This document shows, piece by piece, positions 16,205 through 25,285 of a DNA stretch of 64,000 nucleotides. Below the pieces are notes generated by a model. That model was not told the origin of the DNA. It saw nothing but the letters and a program-made list of their open reading frames with translations, and did not search any database. Position 1 is the first letter of the stretch; every line of letters starts with the position of its first letter. Source of the stretch: CALROG01 sp943369755 (GTDB lineage Bacteria > Pseudomonadota > Gammaproteobacteria > Burkholderiales > Burkholderiaceae_C); the NCBI GenBank assembly GCA_943369755.1, contig CALROG020000002.1, positions 98,102 through 162,101 of the forward strand. Reading direction: 5' to 3'. The translations under genes were made by a program, and so were the position numbers.

Positions 16205-17077
16205 CTATATGGCACGAGCGGAGAAGGTGTCGCAGGCCTTGATCGCTCCGGTTTTGAGGCCGGTGGCGAACCAGCGCTGGCGCTGTGCACTGGTGCCATG
16301 GGTAAAGCTCTCCGGCACCACCGCCCCGCCGCTGCCGCGCTGCAGTGCGTCGTCGCCGATCCTGGCCGCAGCGTTCATTGCCTCTTCCACGTCGCCCTGT
16401 TCAAGAATTTGCCGCGCGTTCTGCGCGTGATGCGCCCAGACTCCGGCGAAGCAATCCGCCTGCAACTCCAGCCGCACGCTCAAGGCGTTGTACTGCGCCT
16501 GGCTCACCCGGCCACGCATCTCGTCCATCTTGGCGCTGATACCCAGAAGGTTTTGTACGTGATGGCCGACCTCATGCGCAATCACATAGGCTTGGGCAAA
16601 GTCACCCGGTGCACCCAGCCGGTTCTTCAGCGTTTCGTAAAAACCCAGGTCGATGTAAACCTTTTGGTCGCCCGGGCAGTAGAACGGCCCCATGGCCGCC
16701 TGCCCCTGGCCGCAGGCGGTGCGGGTGGCACCGCGAAACAGCACCAGCTTGGGCTCGCGGTAGGTGCTGCCGGCCTGACTGAACTGCTGCTTCCAGACGT
16801 CTTCGGTATCGGCCAGCACCGTGCCCACGAATTTGGCCATGCGGTCGTCTGCCGGCGGGCGCTGGGCCGGGCCCTGTTGTACCTGAGCCGTGGGCGCGTC
16901 CGAGCCGCCGAGCAAGCCCAGAATCGTCAGCGGATTGATGCCAAAGATCCAGCCGCCCAGCAAGGCAATCACGATGGTGCCAATGCCGATGCTGCGCCCA
17001 CCCACCAGGCCACCGCCCGCGCCCCCGCTGCGGCGGTCCTCCACGTTGCTGGACTCACGGTTACCTTCCCATTTCAT
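16205..17077 (-). CDS. Neutral zinc metallopeptidase, YpfJ family
   Basis: A 290-residue member of the YpfJ/zinc metallopeptidase (DUF/UPF0 type) family. It has a short basic N-terminus (MKWEGNRESSNVEDRR), a glycine-rich linker, one membrane helix (GIGTIVIALLGGWIFGINPL) and a periplasmic catalytic domain with YVIAHEVGHHVQNLLG and the downstream third-ligand region LELQADCFAGVWAHH. Conserved Cys in TRTACGQGQA and GPFYCPGDQKVY could form a disulfide. ATG at 17077 gives the family N-terminus. The physiological substrate is not known. Confidence 0.9.
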   Translation of the reverse strand: MKWEGNRESSNVEDRRSGGAGGGLVGGRSIGIGTIVIALLGGWIFGINPLTILGLLGGSDAPTAQVQQGPAQRPPADDRMAKFVGTVLADTEDVWKQQFSQAGSTYREPKLVLFRGATRTACGQGQAAMGPFYCPGDQKVYIDLGFYETLKNRLGAPGDFAQAYVIAHEVGHHVQNLLGISAKMDEMRGRVSQAQYNALSVRLELQADCFAGVWAHHAQNARQILEQGDVEEAMNAAARIGDDALQRGSGGAVVPESFTHGTSAQRQRWFATGLKTGAIKACDTFSARAI

Positions 17078-17116
17078 GGCCACCCTCCTGCCCACAGGCT
17101 GCGCTAAAGTGCCCCT

Positions 17117-17788
17117 ATGGTAGCCCGCCCTCGCCCTGGAAAACTCTCACAACCGGTCGCCCTGGTCACCGGCTTCGACGCCTTTGGCGGCGATACGCTG
17201 AACCCAAGCTGGTTGATTGCCCAGGCCCTGCACGGCCAGCAGATTGCCGGGCACCGGGTGCTGGCCGCCCAGCTACCCACCGTGTTTGCCACTTCACTCC
17301 AGGTGTTGCAAAGCCATTTGCTGCAGTACCAGCCCGCCCTGGTGGTCTGCCTTGGGCAGGCCGGTGGGCGCGGCGCGATATCGCTGGAGCGTGTGGCCAT
17401 CAACATCAGCGATGCCCGCATCGCTGACAACGCCCGGAATCAGCCAATCGACACGCCGGTAGTGCCGCACGGGCCTGCCGCGTACTTCACCGGCCTGCCG
17501 CTCAAGGCCATGCTGGCGGCCATGCAGGAAGCGGGCATTGCCTGCGAGGTGTCCCAAACCGCCGGCACGTTTGTCTGCAATCAGGTGTTCTATGGCTTGA
17601 TGCACGCGCTAGCCACGCAGCACCGGTTCAAGGCGGTTCGCGGGGGCTTCATTCACGTGCCCTGGCTGCCCCAGCAGGGCATGCCAGCGATGTCGCTGGA
17701 AGAAATGGTGCGCGGCATCACGGTGGCACTGCGCTGCGCACTGGGCACCAGCCAAGACATCAACCTTGGTGCCGGCAGTCTTCACTGA
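17117..17788 (+). CDS. pcp: Pyrrolidone-carboxylate peptidase (pyroglutamyl-peptidase I)
   Basis: A 223-residue cysteine peptidase (C15) that removes N-terminal pyroglutamate. It shows the substrate loop VTGFDAFGGDTLNPSWL, the Glu region in CLGQAGGRGAISLERVAIN, the catalytic Cys in AGTFVCNQVFYGLMH and the catalytic His in GGFIHVPWLPQQ. All three catalytic residues are present. It is convergent with the small membrane protein gene and overlaps its end by 7 nt. Confidence 0.95.
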   Translation: MVARPRPGKLSQPVALVTGFDAFGGDTLNPSWLIAQALHGQQIAGHRVLAAQLPTVFATSLQVLQSHLLQYQPALVVCLGQAGGRGAISLERVAINISDARIADNARNQPIDTPVVPHGPAAYFTGLPLKAMLAAMQEAGIACEVSQTAGTFVCNQVFYGLMHALATQHRFKAVRGGFIHVPWLPQQGMPAMSLEEMVRGITVALRCALGTSQDINLGAGSLH

Positions 17789-18012
17789 GGCGGCGTCGGG
17801 CCCTGCGGCGGGTCACGCACCAGTTGCCACGCCAGCCACATGCCCGCAACGGCGTTGCCCAGGGCGAACACCAGCACAATCACCAGCCCCAGGGTGTTGA
17901 GTGGCCGGTTTTGCACCAGCCAAGCCAATGCCATCGAGAGCCCATTCAGGATGAGCGCCATCCAGAACAGCGGGTTGCGTGGCTGATAAAGGCGGGAAAG
18001 TTTCATGTGCAT
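17782..18012 (-). CDS. Small two-helix membrane protein
   Basis: 76 residues with two hydrophobic helices (LFWMALILNGLSMALAWLV and TLGLVIVLVFALGNAVAGM) and a proline-rich tail. I do not recognise a family. The start overlaps the GST stop as TGATG, so translational coupling to the GST gene is likely. A TTG four residues earlier is the only alternative start. It may be a small inner-membrane protein of unknown role. Confidence 0.65.
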   Translation of the reverse strand: MHMKLSRLYQPRNPLFWMALILNGLSMALAWLVQNRPLNTLGLVIVLVFALGNAVAGMWLAWQLVRDPPQGPTPPQ

Positions 18013-18683
18013 CAACCCGCAACGCTAAAAGGCCCGCCCTTTTCCAGGGCACGCTGATAGGCGGGCCGCTCATGAATGCGCCGCAAAAAGTCCATCAGAT
18101 TCGGCCGACTCTCGTTGAGCCCGCCACGCGCGGCAGCCGCCTCCAGCGGAAAGCTCATCTGGACATCTGCGCCGGTGAACTCGTCACCGGCAAACCACTG
18201 CGACTTGCCCAGTTCAGCCTCCATGTAGTCCAGATGCTGGCGAATATTGGGAAGAATGAAGGCGGACTTGGTTTTGGCCGAAATGGCTTTCGCAACCGGC
18301 CGCACGATCCAGGGCATTTTTGCCCTTTCGATCTGGTCAAACACCAGCTTGAGCAACAAGGGCGGCATCGCCGAACCCTCGGCATAGTGCATCCAGTAGC
18401 GGTAGCGCTGGCGCTCTGGAGTACCCGCCGCAGGCACCAGACGGCCCGCGCCATGCTGCTCAATCAGGTATTCGACAATGGCACCCGACTCAGCCAGAGT
18501 GAAGCCGCCATCAGAAATCACAGGCGACTTGCCCAGCGGGTGCACCGCGCGCAGCGCGGGCGGCGCCAGCATGGTCTGGCGGTCACGCTCATAGCGCTTT
18601 ATTTCATAAGGCAAACGCAGCTCTTCCAACAGCCACAGCACGCGCTGGGAACGCGAGTTGTTCAGGTGGTGCACAACGATCAT
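18012..18683 (-). CDS. Glutathione S-transferase family protein
   Basis: About 223 residues with an N-terminal thioredoxin-like domain (VVHHLNNSRSQRVLWLLEEL; HPLGKSPVISDGG with the cis-Pro; LAESGAIVEYLIEQHG with the Glu-Ser glutathione contacts) and an all-helical C-terminal domain ending in SRPNLMDFLRRIHERPAYQRAL. The active-site Ser lies in NNSRSQR. The longer frame to 18710 adds nine residues without family support. The natural substrate is unknown. Confidence 0.9.
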   Translation of the reverse strand: MIVVHHLNNSRSQRVLWLLEELRLPYEIKRYERDRQTMLAPPALRAVHPLGKSPVISDGGFTLAESGAIVEYLIEQHGAGRLVPAAGTPERQRYRYWMHYAEGSAMPPLLLKLVFDQIERAKMPWIVRPVAKAISAKTKSAFILPNIRQHLDYMEAELGKSQWFAGDEFTGADVQMSFPLEAAAARGGLNESRPNLMDFLRRIHERPAYQRALEKGGPFSVAG

Positions 18684-18769
18684 CTGACGCCTTTCGATTG
18701 CAAGGCTCAAATGGTAAGGGCTTTGGTCTGCTGACAGGGTTGGCCGGGGACAACGCCTAAAATACGCCG

Positions 18770-19621
18770 GTGTCCATACTCAACGCAGACCTGCATTGCC
18801 ATTCCGTCGTCTCTGACGGCACCATGATCCCCGAAGACCTGGCTGCGCGCGCCGCTGCCAACGGTGTTGAACTTTGGGCGCTGACCGACCACGACGAAAT
18901 CGGTGGCCAGCAACGTGCGGCGGCGGCGGCCCGGGCCCAGGGCATGAAGTACCTTACCGGCACTGAAATTTCAGTAACTTTCGCTGGCCAGACCGTCCAT
19001 ATCGTGGGGCTGGGCTTTGACCCCAACCACGCCGGCATGCTGGAGGGTCTGACCGCCACCCGGGGTGGGCGTGGCCAGCGGGCCATGGAGATGTCTGACC
19101 AGCTGGCACGGGTCGGCATCAAGGACGCCTACCAGGGCGCGCTCAAATACGTGGGCAACCCCGAGCTGATCTCGCGCACCCACTTTGCGCGGTTTCTGGT
19201 GGAAACCGGCGTCTGCAAGGAAACATCCGAGGTGTTTCGCAAATACCTTACTGAAGGCAAGCCGGGTTATGTTGCGCATCGCTGGGCCTCGCTCGCCGGT
19301 GCTGTTCAATGGATCACGCAGGCCGGCGGTGCTGCGGTAATTGCCCACCCGGCCCGCTACAAGTTCAGTGCCAACGAAGAATACGCACTGTTCACGGAAT
19401 TCAAGGCCCATGGCGGCCGGGCGGTGGAAGTCGTGACCGGCAGCCACACTGCGGCTGAGGCCGTTCAATACGCTGAAACTGCACGCGAGTTTGGCCTGGC
19501 GGCCTCCCGCGGCAGCGACTTTCACAGCCCTGATGAAAGCCACACCGACCTGGGCAAGCTGCCTTACCTGCCCGGTGATCTCACGCCGGTCTGGGAGCTG
19601 CTCGCGGACCGTATTCAGTGA
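18770..19621 (+). CDS. PHP-domain phosphoesterase, 3',5'-nucleoside bisphosphate phosphatase (TrpH/RNase AM type)
   Basis: A 283-residue polymerase-and-histidinol-phosphatase (PHP) protein. Metal motifs are ADLHCHSVVSDG (residue ~6), LTDHDEIGG, GTEISVTF, AVIAHPARYKF and the C-terminal GSDFHSPDE. The E. coli relative (YciV/TrpH) hydrolyses 3',5'-nucleotide bisphosphates and trims 5S/23S rRNA ends. The start is a GTG directly before the first strand. It is followed by the EamA transporter with a 4-nt GTGA overlap, so this begins a plus-strand operon that runs at least to yciO. Confidence 0.9.
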   Translation: MSILNADLHCHSVVSDGTMIPEDLAARAAANGVELWALTDHDEIGGQQRAAAAARAQGMKYLTGTEISVTFAGQTVHIVGLGFDPNHAGMLEGLTATRGGRGQRAMEMSDQLARVGIKDAYQGALKYVGNPELISRTHFARFLVETGVCKETSEVFRKYLTEGKPGYVAHRWASLAGAVQWITQAGGAAVIAHPARYKFSANEEYALFTEFKAHGGRAVEVVTGSHTAAEAVQYAETAREFGLAASRGSDFHSPDESHTDLGKLPYLPGDLTPVWELLADRIQ

Positions 19622-20517
19622 GCGCGCGGCGAAGGTCCGGTGCGCTGGCCGGCATCGCGCTGGCAATTGCGGCTGTGGCCTGTTTCGCCACGCTGGACAC
19701 TACCACCAAGTACATCAGTTTTGGCGTGCCAGTGCTGATGGCGCTGTGGTTCCGTTACCTGTTCCAGGCAGTTGCCACCGCGTTGGCCGTGCTGCCCACG
19801 CGCGGCCTTGCAGTGCTGCGCACGGCGCACCCAAAATTTCAGTGTCTGCGCGGCGTTCTGCTGCTGCTGACCAGCCTGTTCGCCTTCTTCAGCCTCAAGT
19901 ACATGCCAGTCGGTGAGTTCACCGCCATCGTCATGATCACGCCGCTGGTCATCACTGTTCTGGCCGCTACCCATTTGAAGGAACGGGTCTCGCCATTGCG
20001 CTGGACGCTGGTGGCAGGCGGCTTTGCCGGCACCATGATCATCGTGCGCCCTGGCGGCGACGATTTCACCTGGGCGCTGCTGCTCCCGCTGGGCCTGGTG
20101 GCCACCAATGCCTGGTTCCAGGTGCTGACCAGCAAACTCGCCCGCACAGAAGACCCAATGACCATGCACCTGTACACCGGCTGGGTCGGCGCACTGCTGT
20201 CCTCGCTGGCGTTGCCCTTTGTCTGGACGTCGCTGGACTCCTGGACGCTATGGGCGGGCCTGTGCCTGATGGGGCTCATGGGTACGGTTGGCCACTTCAT
20301 GTTGATCCTGGCCTACCAACGCGCACCGGCGGCCACGCTCACGCCTTACCTTTACGCCCAGATCGGGTTTGCCATGCTCGGCGGCTGGCTGGTTTTTGCC
20401 CACGTGCCCGACCAGTGGTCGCTGCTCGGCATCGCATTGGTGGCAATCTGCGGTGCGGTCGGTGCCTGGCTCACCGTACGCGAAAGCCGCGTGCTCGTAA
20501 AACCGGTTGAGGCCTGA
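19618..20517 (+). CDS. EamA/DMT-superfamily transporter
   Basis: 299 residues with ten predicted helices arranged as two EamA repeats. The first opens with LAGIALAIAAVACFATLDTT, and the second begins around ALLLPLGLVATNAWFQVL. The family exports or imports small metabolites; specificity cannot be inferred. The GTG start overlaps the upstream stop by 4 nt, and the next gene starts after 3 nt. Confidence 0.88.
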   Translation: MSARRRSGALAGIALAIAAVACFATLDTTTKYISFGVPVLMALWFRYLFQAVATALAVLPTRGLAVLRTAHPKFQCLRGVLLLLTSLFAFFSLKYMPVGEFTAIVMITPLVITVLAATHLKERVSPLRWTLVAGGFAGTMIIVRPGGDDFTWALLLPLGLVATNAWFQVLTSKLARTEDPMTMHLYTGWVGALLSSLALPFVWTSLDSWTLWAGLCLMGLMGTVGHFMLILAYQRAPAATLTPYLYAQIGFAMLGGWLVFAHVPDQWSLLGIALVAICGAVGAWLTVRESRVLVKPVEA

Positions 20518-20520
20518 GCC

Positions 20521-21144
20521 ATGGCGCAGCACTTTGAAGTTCACCCCGACAACCCCCAATTGCGCCTGCTCAAACAGGCCGTGAGTCTGCTTGAACGGGG
20601 CGGCATTGTGGCCGTGCCCACCGATTCCAGCTACGCGCTGGCCTGCCACCTTGACGACAAAGCCGCTGCCGACCGGCTGCGCCAGATTCGCGGCGTGGAC
20701 GACAAGCACCACCTCACGCTGCTATGCCGAGACCTGAGCGAGCTTGCCAACTACGCCAGGGTAGACAACAAGCAGTACCGCTTGCTCAAGTCGGCAACGC
20801 CTGGTGCCTATACCTTCATTCTGGAGGCCACCAAGGAAGTTCCGCGCCGTCTGAGCCACCCCCAGCGCAAAACCATCGGCCTGCGGGTGCCTGACCACAA
20901 AGGCTTGCAGCAGTTGCTGGCCTTGCATGGTGCCCCCCTGCTGGCCACCACGCTGATCCCCCCCGGCGAGACCGAGCCCCTGAATGACGCAAACGAAATC
21001 CGCGCGCGCTTTGAGCATCTGATTGCTGGGGTGATCGACGCCGGGGCCTGCCCCTCGCAACCCACGACCGTGATTGACATGCACGAGGGCGAGCCCATGG
21101 TGGTGCGCCAGGGGCGCGGCGAGCTGGGGCGCCTCGGTCTGTGA
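20521..21144 (+). CDS. YciO-like member of the Sua5/YrdC family
   Basis: A 207-residue YrdC-fold protein. It shows RGGIVAVPTDSSYALACHLD (ATP/threonine loop), KHHLTLLCRDLSELANYA, LLKSATPGAYTFILEAT and RKTIGLRVPDH. The KR-S-P-type catalytic pattern and the lack of a Sua5 C-terminal domain fit YciO rather than TsaC, whose job is threonylcarbamoyl-AMP synthesis for tRNA t6A. It lies between the DMT transporter and the site-2 protease in a tight run of genes. Confidence 0.85.
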   Translation: MAQHFEVHPDNPQLRLLKQAVSLLERGGIVAVPTDSSYALACHLDDKAAADRLRQIRGVDDKHHLTLLCRDLSELANYARVDNKQYRLLKSATPGAYTFILEATKEVPRRLSHPQRKTIGLRVPDHKGLQQLLALHGAPLLATTLIPPGETEPLNDANEIRARFEHLIAGVIDAGACPSQPTTVIDMHEGEPMVVRQGRGELGRLGL

Positions 21145-21167
21145 GCGCCGTCTGAGACAATCCCCCA

Positions 21168-21842
21168 GTGGACATAGCCAACCTGATTCAAACCGTCGCG
21201 ATCTACGCACTGCCCGTGCTGTTCGCCATCACCATCCATGAGGCCGCCCACGGCTATGCGGCGCGCCATTTTGGTGACAACACCGCCTACATGCTGGGGC
21301 GCATCACGCTCAACCCCATCAAGCATATTGACCCGGTGGGCACCATCCTTATGCCGTTGCTGCTGTACTTCAGCACAAACGGGCTCTTCCTATTCGGTTA
21401 CGCAAAGCCAGTACCCGTGAATTTTGGAAATCTGCGCAATCCAAAACGCGACATGATTTGGGTCGCTTTGGCTGGGCCTGCTTCAAATCTGGTCCAAGCG
21501 CTGGTATGGGCGATCGGGTTCGCCGTGCTGCGCGAGGCAGGCGCACAGGAGCCGTTTTTCCTGATTATGTGTCTGGCTGGCGTCCTCACCAACATGGTGA
21601 TGTGGGCATTCAATCTGTTTCCGTTGCCACCACTTGATGGAGGCAGGATCCTTGTCGGATTGCTCCCTTGGCGTTGGGCTAGCCTATTGAGCCGGGTTGA
21701 ACCATGGGGATTTTTTGTTGTTCTTGGCTTGGTTTTGTTGGGTGCAATGGGATCCATTTGGCTCATGCCATTGCTAAAGGTGGGCTATTCAGCTCTTGAT
21801 TTCATTAATTTGCCAACACCTCTTCCCCCCCGCATGCGATGA
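21168..21842 (+). CDS. Site-2 protease family (M50) membrane metalloprotease
   Basis: 224 residues and six or so hydrophobic helices. The zinc motif is in FAITIHEAAHGYAARHFGD (residues ~18-36), and the third ligand is in FPLPPLDGGRILVGLLP (Asp ~157). There is no PDZ domain, so it belongs to the short S2P class rather than RseP. The start is GTG at 21168. Base composition changes inside the gene: the first ~200 nt are typical GC-rich sequence, and from about 21380 to the end third positions become noticeably A/T-rich. The stop overlaps trpS (ATGA). Confidence 0.9.
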   Translation: MDIANLIQTVAIYALPVLFAITIHEAAHGYAARHFGDNTAYMLGRITLNPIKHIDPVGTILMPLLLYFSTNGLFLFGYAKPVPVNFGNLRNPKRDMIWVALAGPASNLVQALVWAIGFAVLREAGAQEPFFLIMCLAGVLTNMVMWAFNLFPLPPLDGGRILVGLLPWRWASLLSRVEPWGFFVVLGLVLLGAMGSIWLMPLLKVGYSALDFINLPTPLPPRMR

Positions 21843-23119
21843 GCACCACCCGCTTCCTCACCGGCATCACCACCACCGGCACGCCCCACCTGGGCAACTA
21901 CGTGGGTGCCATCCGCCCGGCGGTAGCCGCCAGCCGTCAGGCCGACATTGAAAGTTTTTACTTCCTGGCCGACTATCACGCGCTGATCAAATGCGACGAG
22001 CCCGCAAGAATCCAGCGCTCCACGCTGGAGATCGCTGCCACCTGGCTGGCCGCCGGGCTGGACACTGAGCGGGTGTACTTCTACCGCCAGTCCGATATTC
22101 CTGAAATCCCCGAACTTACCTGGCTGTTGACCTGCGTCACCGGCAAAGGCGTGCTGAACCGCGCCCATGCCTACAAAGCCTCGGTGGACAAGAACACCGC
22201 AGCCGGCACCGACGCGGATGCGGACGTCACTGCCGGCCTGTTCATGTACCCGGTACTGATGGCGGCCGACATTTTGATGTTCAAGTCCCACAAAATTCCG
22301 GTGGGCCGCGACCAGATTCAGCACATCGAGATGGCGCGCGACATGGCGTCAAGTTTCAATCACCTCTATGGCGAGCACCTGGTGCTGCCCGAGGCCGTGA
22401 TCGACGACGCGGTAGCCACGCTGCCTGGGCTGGATGGCCGCAAGATGAGCAAGAGCTACGACAACACCATCCCGCTGTTTGTGCCGCGCGAACAAATGCG
22501 CAAGCTCATCATGGGCATCCTGACCGACTCCCGCGCACCCGGCGAACCCAAAGACACCGAGGGCTCGGCCCTGTTTCAGCTCTATCAGGCCTTTGCCTCG
22601 ACCGACGAAACACTGGCGTTGCGCAAAGCCTACGCCGAAGGCATTGCATGGGGCGACGCCAAGCAACTGGTGTTTGAGCGGATTGACCGCGACATTGCCC
22701 CGATGCGCGAGCATTACCAGGCCATGGTCAGCAACCCGGCGGCCGTCGAAGCAATTCTGAAGGCCGGGGCTGAAAAAGCCCGCGCGCTGTCGCACCCCTT
22801 CATGGCGCAGTTGCGTCAGGCGGTGGGCCTGCGCAACCTGTCGGCGCACGCTGAGGCAGGCGCAAAAGACAAGCCCGCCAGGGCGGCCATGCCGGGCTTC
22901 AAGCAGTACCGCGAAGCGGATGGCAAGTTTTACTTCAAGCTGGTCGATGCGGGTGGCGCGTTGCTGCTGCAAAGCCCCGCCTTTGAGTCCCCCAGGGAAC
23001 CCGGCCAACTGATCGCCCGGCTCAAAGCACGGGAAAACGACGCCGTGGCCCAGGTCAGCGGCTGGTGGGTGGCCGGGGTTGACGCCCCCATGGTGCTGGC
23101 CCGGTTGGTCGACACTTGA
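21839..23119 (+). CDS. trpS: Tryptophanyl-tRNA synthetase
   Basis: A class I synthetase of 426 residues. The HIGH-like motif is in GTPHLGNYVGA (residue ~14), and KMSKS is in LDGRKMSKSYDNTIPL. It is longer than the ~334-residue enterobacterial enzyme because of a C-terminal domain from about residue 340 (AMPGFKQYREADGKFYFKLV onward), also seen in other Burkholderiales. It overlaps the site-2 protease gene by 4 nt, so it is probably expressed from the same transcript. Confidence 0.96.
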   Translation: MSTTRFLTGITTTGTPHLGNYVGAIRPAVAASRQADIESFYFLADYHALIKCDEPARIQRSTLEIAATWLAAGLDTERVYFYRQSDIPEIPELTWLLTCVTGKGVLNRAHAYKASVDKNTAAGTDADADVTAGLFMYPVLMAADILMFKSHKIPVGRDQIQHIEMARDMASSFNHLYGEHLVLPEAVIDDAVATLPGLDGRKMSKSYDNTIPLFVPREQMRKLIMGILTDSRAPGEPKDTEGSALFQLYQAFASTDETLALRKAYAEGIAWGDAKQLVFERIDRDIAPMREHYQAMVSNPAAVEAILKAGAEKARALSHPFMAQLRQAVGLRNLSAHAEAGAKDKPARAAMPGFKQYREADGKFYFKLVDAGGALLLQSPAFESPREPGQLIARLKARENDAVAQVSGWWVAGVDAPMVLARLVDT

Positions 23120-23167
23120 CCAAAGGCTGGCCAGCGCTCATGAATTCTGTATGCAAAATTTGCTGAT

Positions 23168-23188
23168 CAGCGGTATCCTTGACCGCTG
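23168..23188. promoter_or_regulatory. Inverted repeat before the response regulator gene
   Basis: Perfect 7-bp arms CAGCGGT / ACCGCTG with a 7-nt spacer, in the ~100-nt gap after trpS. There is no T-run, so it is a poor terminator; it could be an operator for the regulator gene 32 nt downstream. Function unproven. Confidence 0.35.
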
Positions 23189-23219
23189 TAACCCGATTGG
23201 ATGAAAGAACTTTTCGCTT

Positions 23220-23813
23220 ATGACCCTCTATGTCATTGACGACCACCCCCTGATGCGGGAAGCCGTGGTAATGCTGCTGCGCCGTATGCGTGGCGGTGCC
23301 AACGTTGTGGAACTCGACCGCCTGGGCGGCATCAAGTCGGCAGTCAAAACCCACGGCGAACCAGAGCTTTTTTGCCTGGACCTGAAGTTGCCCGACACCC
23401 TGGGCACCTCGGGCATTCTGGAGCTCAAGGGCATGTATCCCAACACGCCACTGGCGGTGCTGTCGGCCTCCCCGGCCGCTGACGCCGAAGAGCAGTGCAT
23501 TGAAGCGGGCGCAGACATCTACATCGAGAAGTCTTCAGGCGCAAGCGAGATCGGGGCCGCCTTGCGGGCCCTGCTGAATGCCGATGGGGGTTTTGAAGAG
23601 CTGACCCCGGCCGACAACAAACTGTCCAAACGCCAGAAGCAACTGATCATCATGCTCGACCGCGGGCTTTCCAACCGGGAAATTGCCGAAGAGCTGGGCA
23701 TCAGCGAGCACACCGTCAAAGTGCACCTGTGGCGCCTGTTCCGCCGCCTGGGTGTGAAAAGCCGCACCCAAACCATTCACTACGCCCGTGTTCACGGCAT
23801 GTTGATCAACTGA
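23220..23813 (+). CDS. NarL/LuxR-family response regulator
   Basis: 197 residues. A receiver domain (1 to ~118) has the acidic pair in YVIDDHP, the phosphorylated Asp54 in LFCLDLKLPD, and Lys104 in YIEKSSGAS. A LuxR-type helix-turn-helix follows (~132-197, KRQKQLIIMLDRGLSNREIA and HTVKVHLWRLFRRLGVKSR). It is convergent with a hybrid-free histidine kinase and overlaps its 3' end by 22 nt, so the two are likely partners. The target genes are unknown. Confidence 0.92.
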   Translation: MTLYVIDDHPLMREAVVMLLRRMRGGANVVELDRLGGIKSAVKTHGEPELFCLDLKLPDTLGTSGILELKGMYPNTPLAVLSASPAADAEEQCIEAGADIYIEKSSGASEIGAALRALLNADGGFEELTPADNKLSKRQKQLIIMLDRGLSNREIAEELGISEHTVKVHLWRLFRRLGVKSRTQTIHYARVHGMLIN

Positions 23814-25201
23814 ACTGTGGCAGCCCGCTCGGCCGCCTGTTGCGGGTTGGTTGGATTGAGCATCAACCTGAACAAGGTGCCGCGGCCTGGGCGTGACAGC
23901 AAGCCCAAGGGGTGGCCCAAAATGTGGGACAACCTGGCCACGATGTGCAGGCCCAGGCCAAAGCCGTCTTCAGTGCCCCCGTGCGACGGCACCTTGTAGA
24001 ACTCCCGGAAAATTTCACGCTGATGTTCCGGCGCAATTCCCATCCCGGTATCCCAAATCTCGATGCGCCGACCACTGGCTGTAACGCGTGAGGCCACCAG
24101 AATGCCGCCGCGTGCGGTGTACTTGACGGCGTTGGAGATCAGGTTGCCAACAATGCGCTGCAACAAAATTGGGTCAGACATCACTGTCCCCGGCACCACA
24201 TGCACCCGGAATTCCAGGCCCTTGGCTTGAGCCAAAGGCCGGTACTGGAGTTCCAGGTCATGCAGCAACTTGTCCAGGTGCACCGGTTCGATGTTGAGCC
24301 GGATCTTGCCGGAGTCCAGCCGCACCAGATCAAACAGCGAGTCAAACAGCGCATTGACCGCCTTGGTGGATTCAACGATTTTGGGCGCAATTTCGCCCGC
24401 CAGCTCGGGCTCACTTCCTAGCCAGTCGGCATACAGGCCAAGGGCGTGTACAGGCTGGCGCAGATCGTGCGCAGCACTGGCCAGAAACCGGTTCTTGATC
24501 TCTACAGCATCCAGCGCCGCCTGGGTCTGGCGGGTAAGCGACTCGATCAGCTGCATGTTGCGGTACTGCAGCTCAAAGTTTCTGCGGTGCGTCACATGCA
24601 ACCGGAGTCCGGCCTGCAACAGCAATTGCCAGTAAATGAGCAACAAGGTCAGCAACCAGTAGTGATAGGTCGGGCCCTGGAACCTCAGTTCAAAGCCGAT
24701 ACGCCAGAACATCACCGCCGCAGGGATCAACGCCAGCACATGCAGGTAAATCCGCATGGTGCGCAGATGCGACGAAAAGCTGTTGATCGCGAACATGCCC
24801 AAACCGGCCAGGATCAGCCAGCAGATGAACTGATCGGCCAGCGTCGCACGGTCAAAGTGCAGCAGCGGCGTCAAACCCCAGGCCAGCGCACTCAGCGGCC
24901 AGACCCAGCCATAGCGGGCAAAGTAGTTGGCCTGCGCCGCAGCGTCTTCGCTCTCGACCGAATTGATGTACTTGCGCAGCACGCCCAACCGGAGAAAAGC
25001 AACGCCCAACGCCAGCGCCGCCCAAACGCCCAGCGCCAGCGCACTCACGTTGGTCCAAAGCACCATCAGCAACAACGCAATCAACCCGAAGCCGATGTAT
25101 TGCGTGCTGCGCGCGGTGCGCATCAGGTTGCGGATCAGCTCGCCGTTGACCCATTGCGCTTCAGCGGCGGTTGCGCCAAACGGTTGAATGTCAGGTTTCA
25201 T
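23792..25201 (-). CDS. Membrane sensor histidine kinase
   Basis: 469 residues. Several membrane helices fill residues ~25-190 (GFGLIALLLMVLWTNVSAL and others). A short coiled coil, the HisKA domain with the phospho-acceptor His in FLASAAHDLRQPVHALGL, and the HATPase with N box RIVGNLISNAVKYT, G1 IWDTGMGIAPEHQ and G2 GFGLGLHIVARL follow. There is no periplasmic loop of size, so it probably senses a signal in the membrane. ATG at 25201 is chosen because the longer reading frame to 25366 runs into the divergent lipoprotein region. Confidence 0.92.
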   Translation of the reverse strand: MKPDIQPFGATAAEAQWVNGELIRNLMRTARSTQYIGFGLIALLLMVLWTNVSALALGVWAALALGVAFLRLGVLRKYINSVESEDAAAQANYFARYGWVWPLSALAWGLTPLLHFDRATLADQFICWLILAGLGMFAINSFSSHLRTMRIYLHVLALIPAAVMFWRIGFELRFQGPTYHYWLLTLLLIYWQLLLQAGLRLHVTHRRNFELQYRNMQLIESLTRQTQAALDAVEIKNRFLASAAHDLRQPVHALGLYADWLGSEPELAGEIAPKIVESTKAVNALFDSLFDLVRLDSGKIRLNIEPVHLDKLLHDLELQYRPLAQAKGLEFRVHVVPGTVMSDPILLQRIVGNLISNAVKYTARGGILVASRVTASGRRIEIWDTGMGIAPEHQREIFREFYKVPSHGGTEDGFGLGLHIVARLSHILGHPLGLLSRPGRGTLFRLMLNPTNPQQAAERAATVQLINMP

Positions 25202-25285
25202 TGGCAGCCAGTCTAGCGCTGTCGCGCCACGGCCCTGGCCCGGCGTGCATAGAATGGGTTTTGCCCGATTCAGAACGGAAGCCCC

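Noticed and set aside
17118..17140. TAGCCCGCC near the pcp start as a repeat copy
   Set aside because: It is coding sequence of pcp and lacks the other repeat landmarks.
24446..25216. Plus-strand frame opposite the histidine kinase
   Set aside because: It is antisense to an intact kinase with all motifs.
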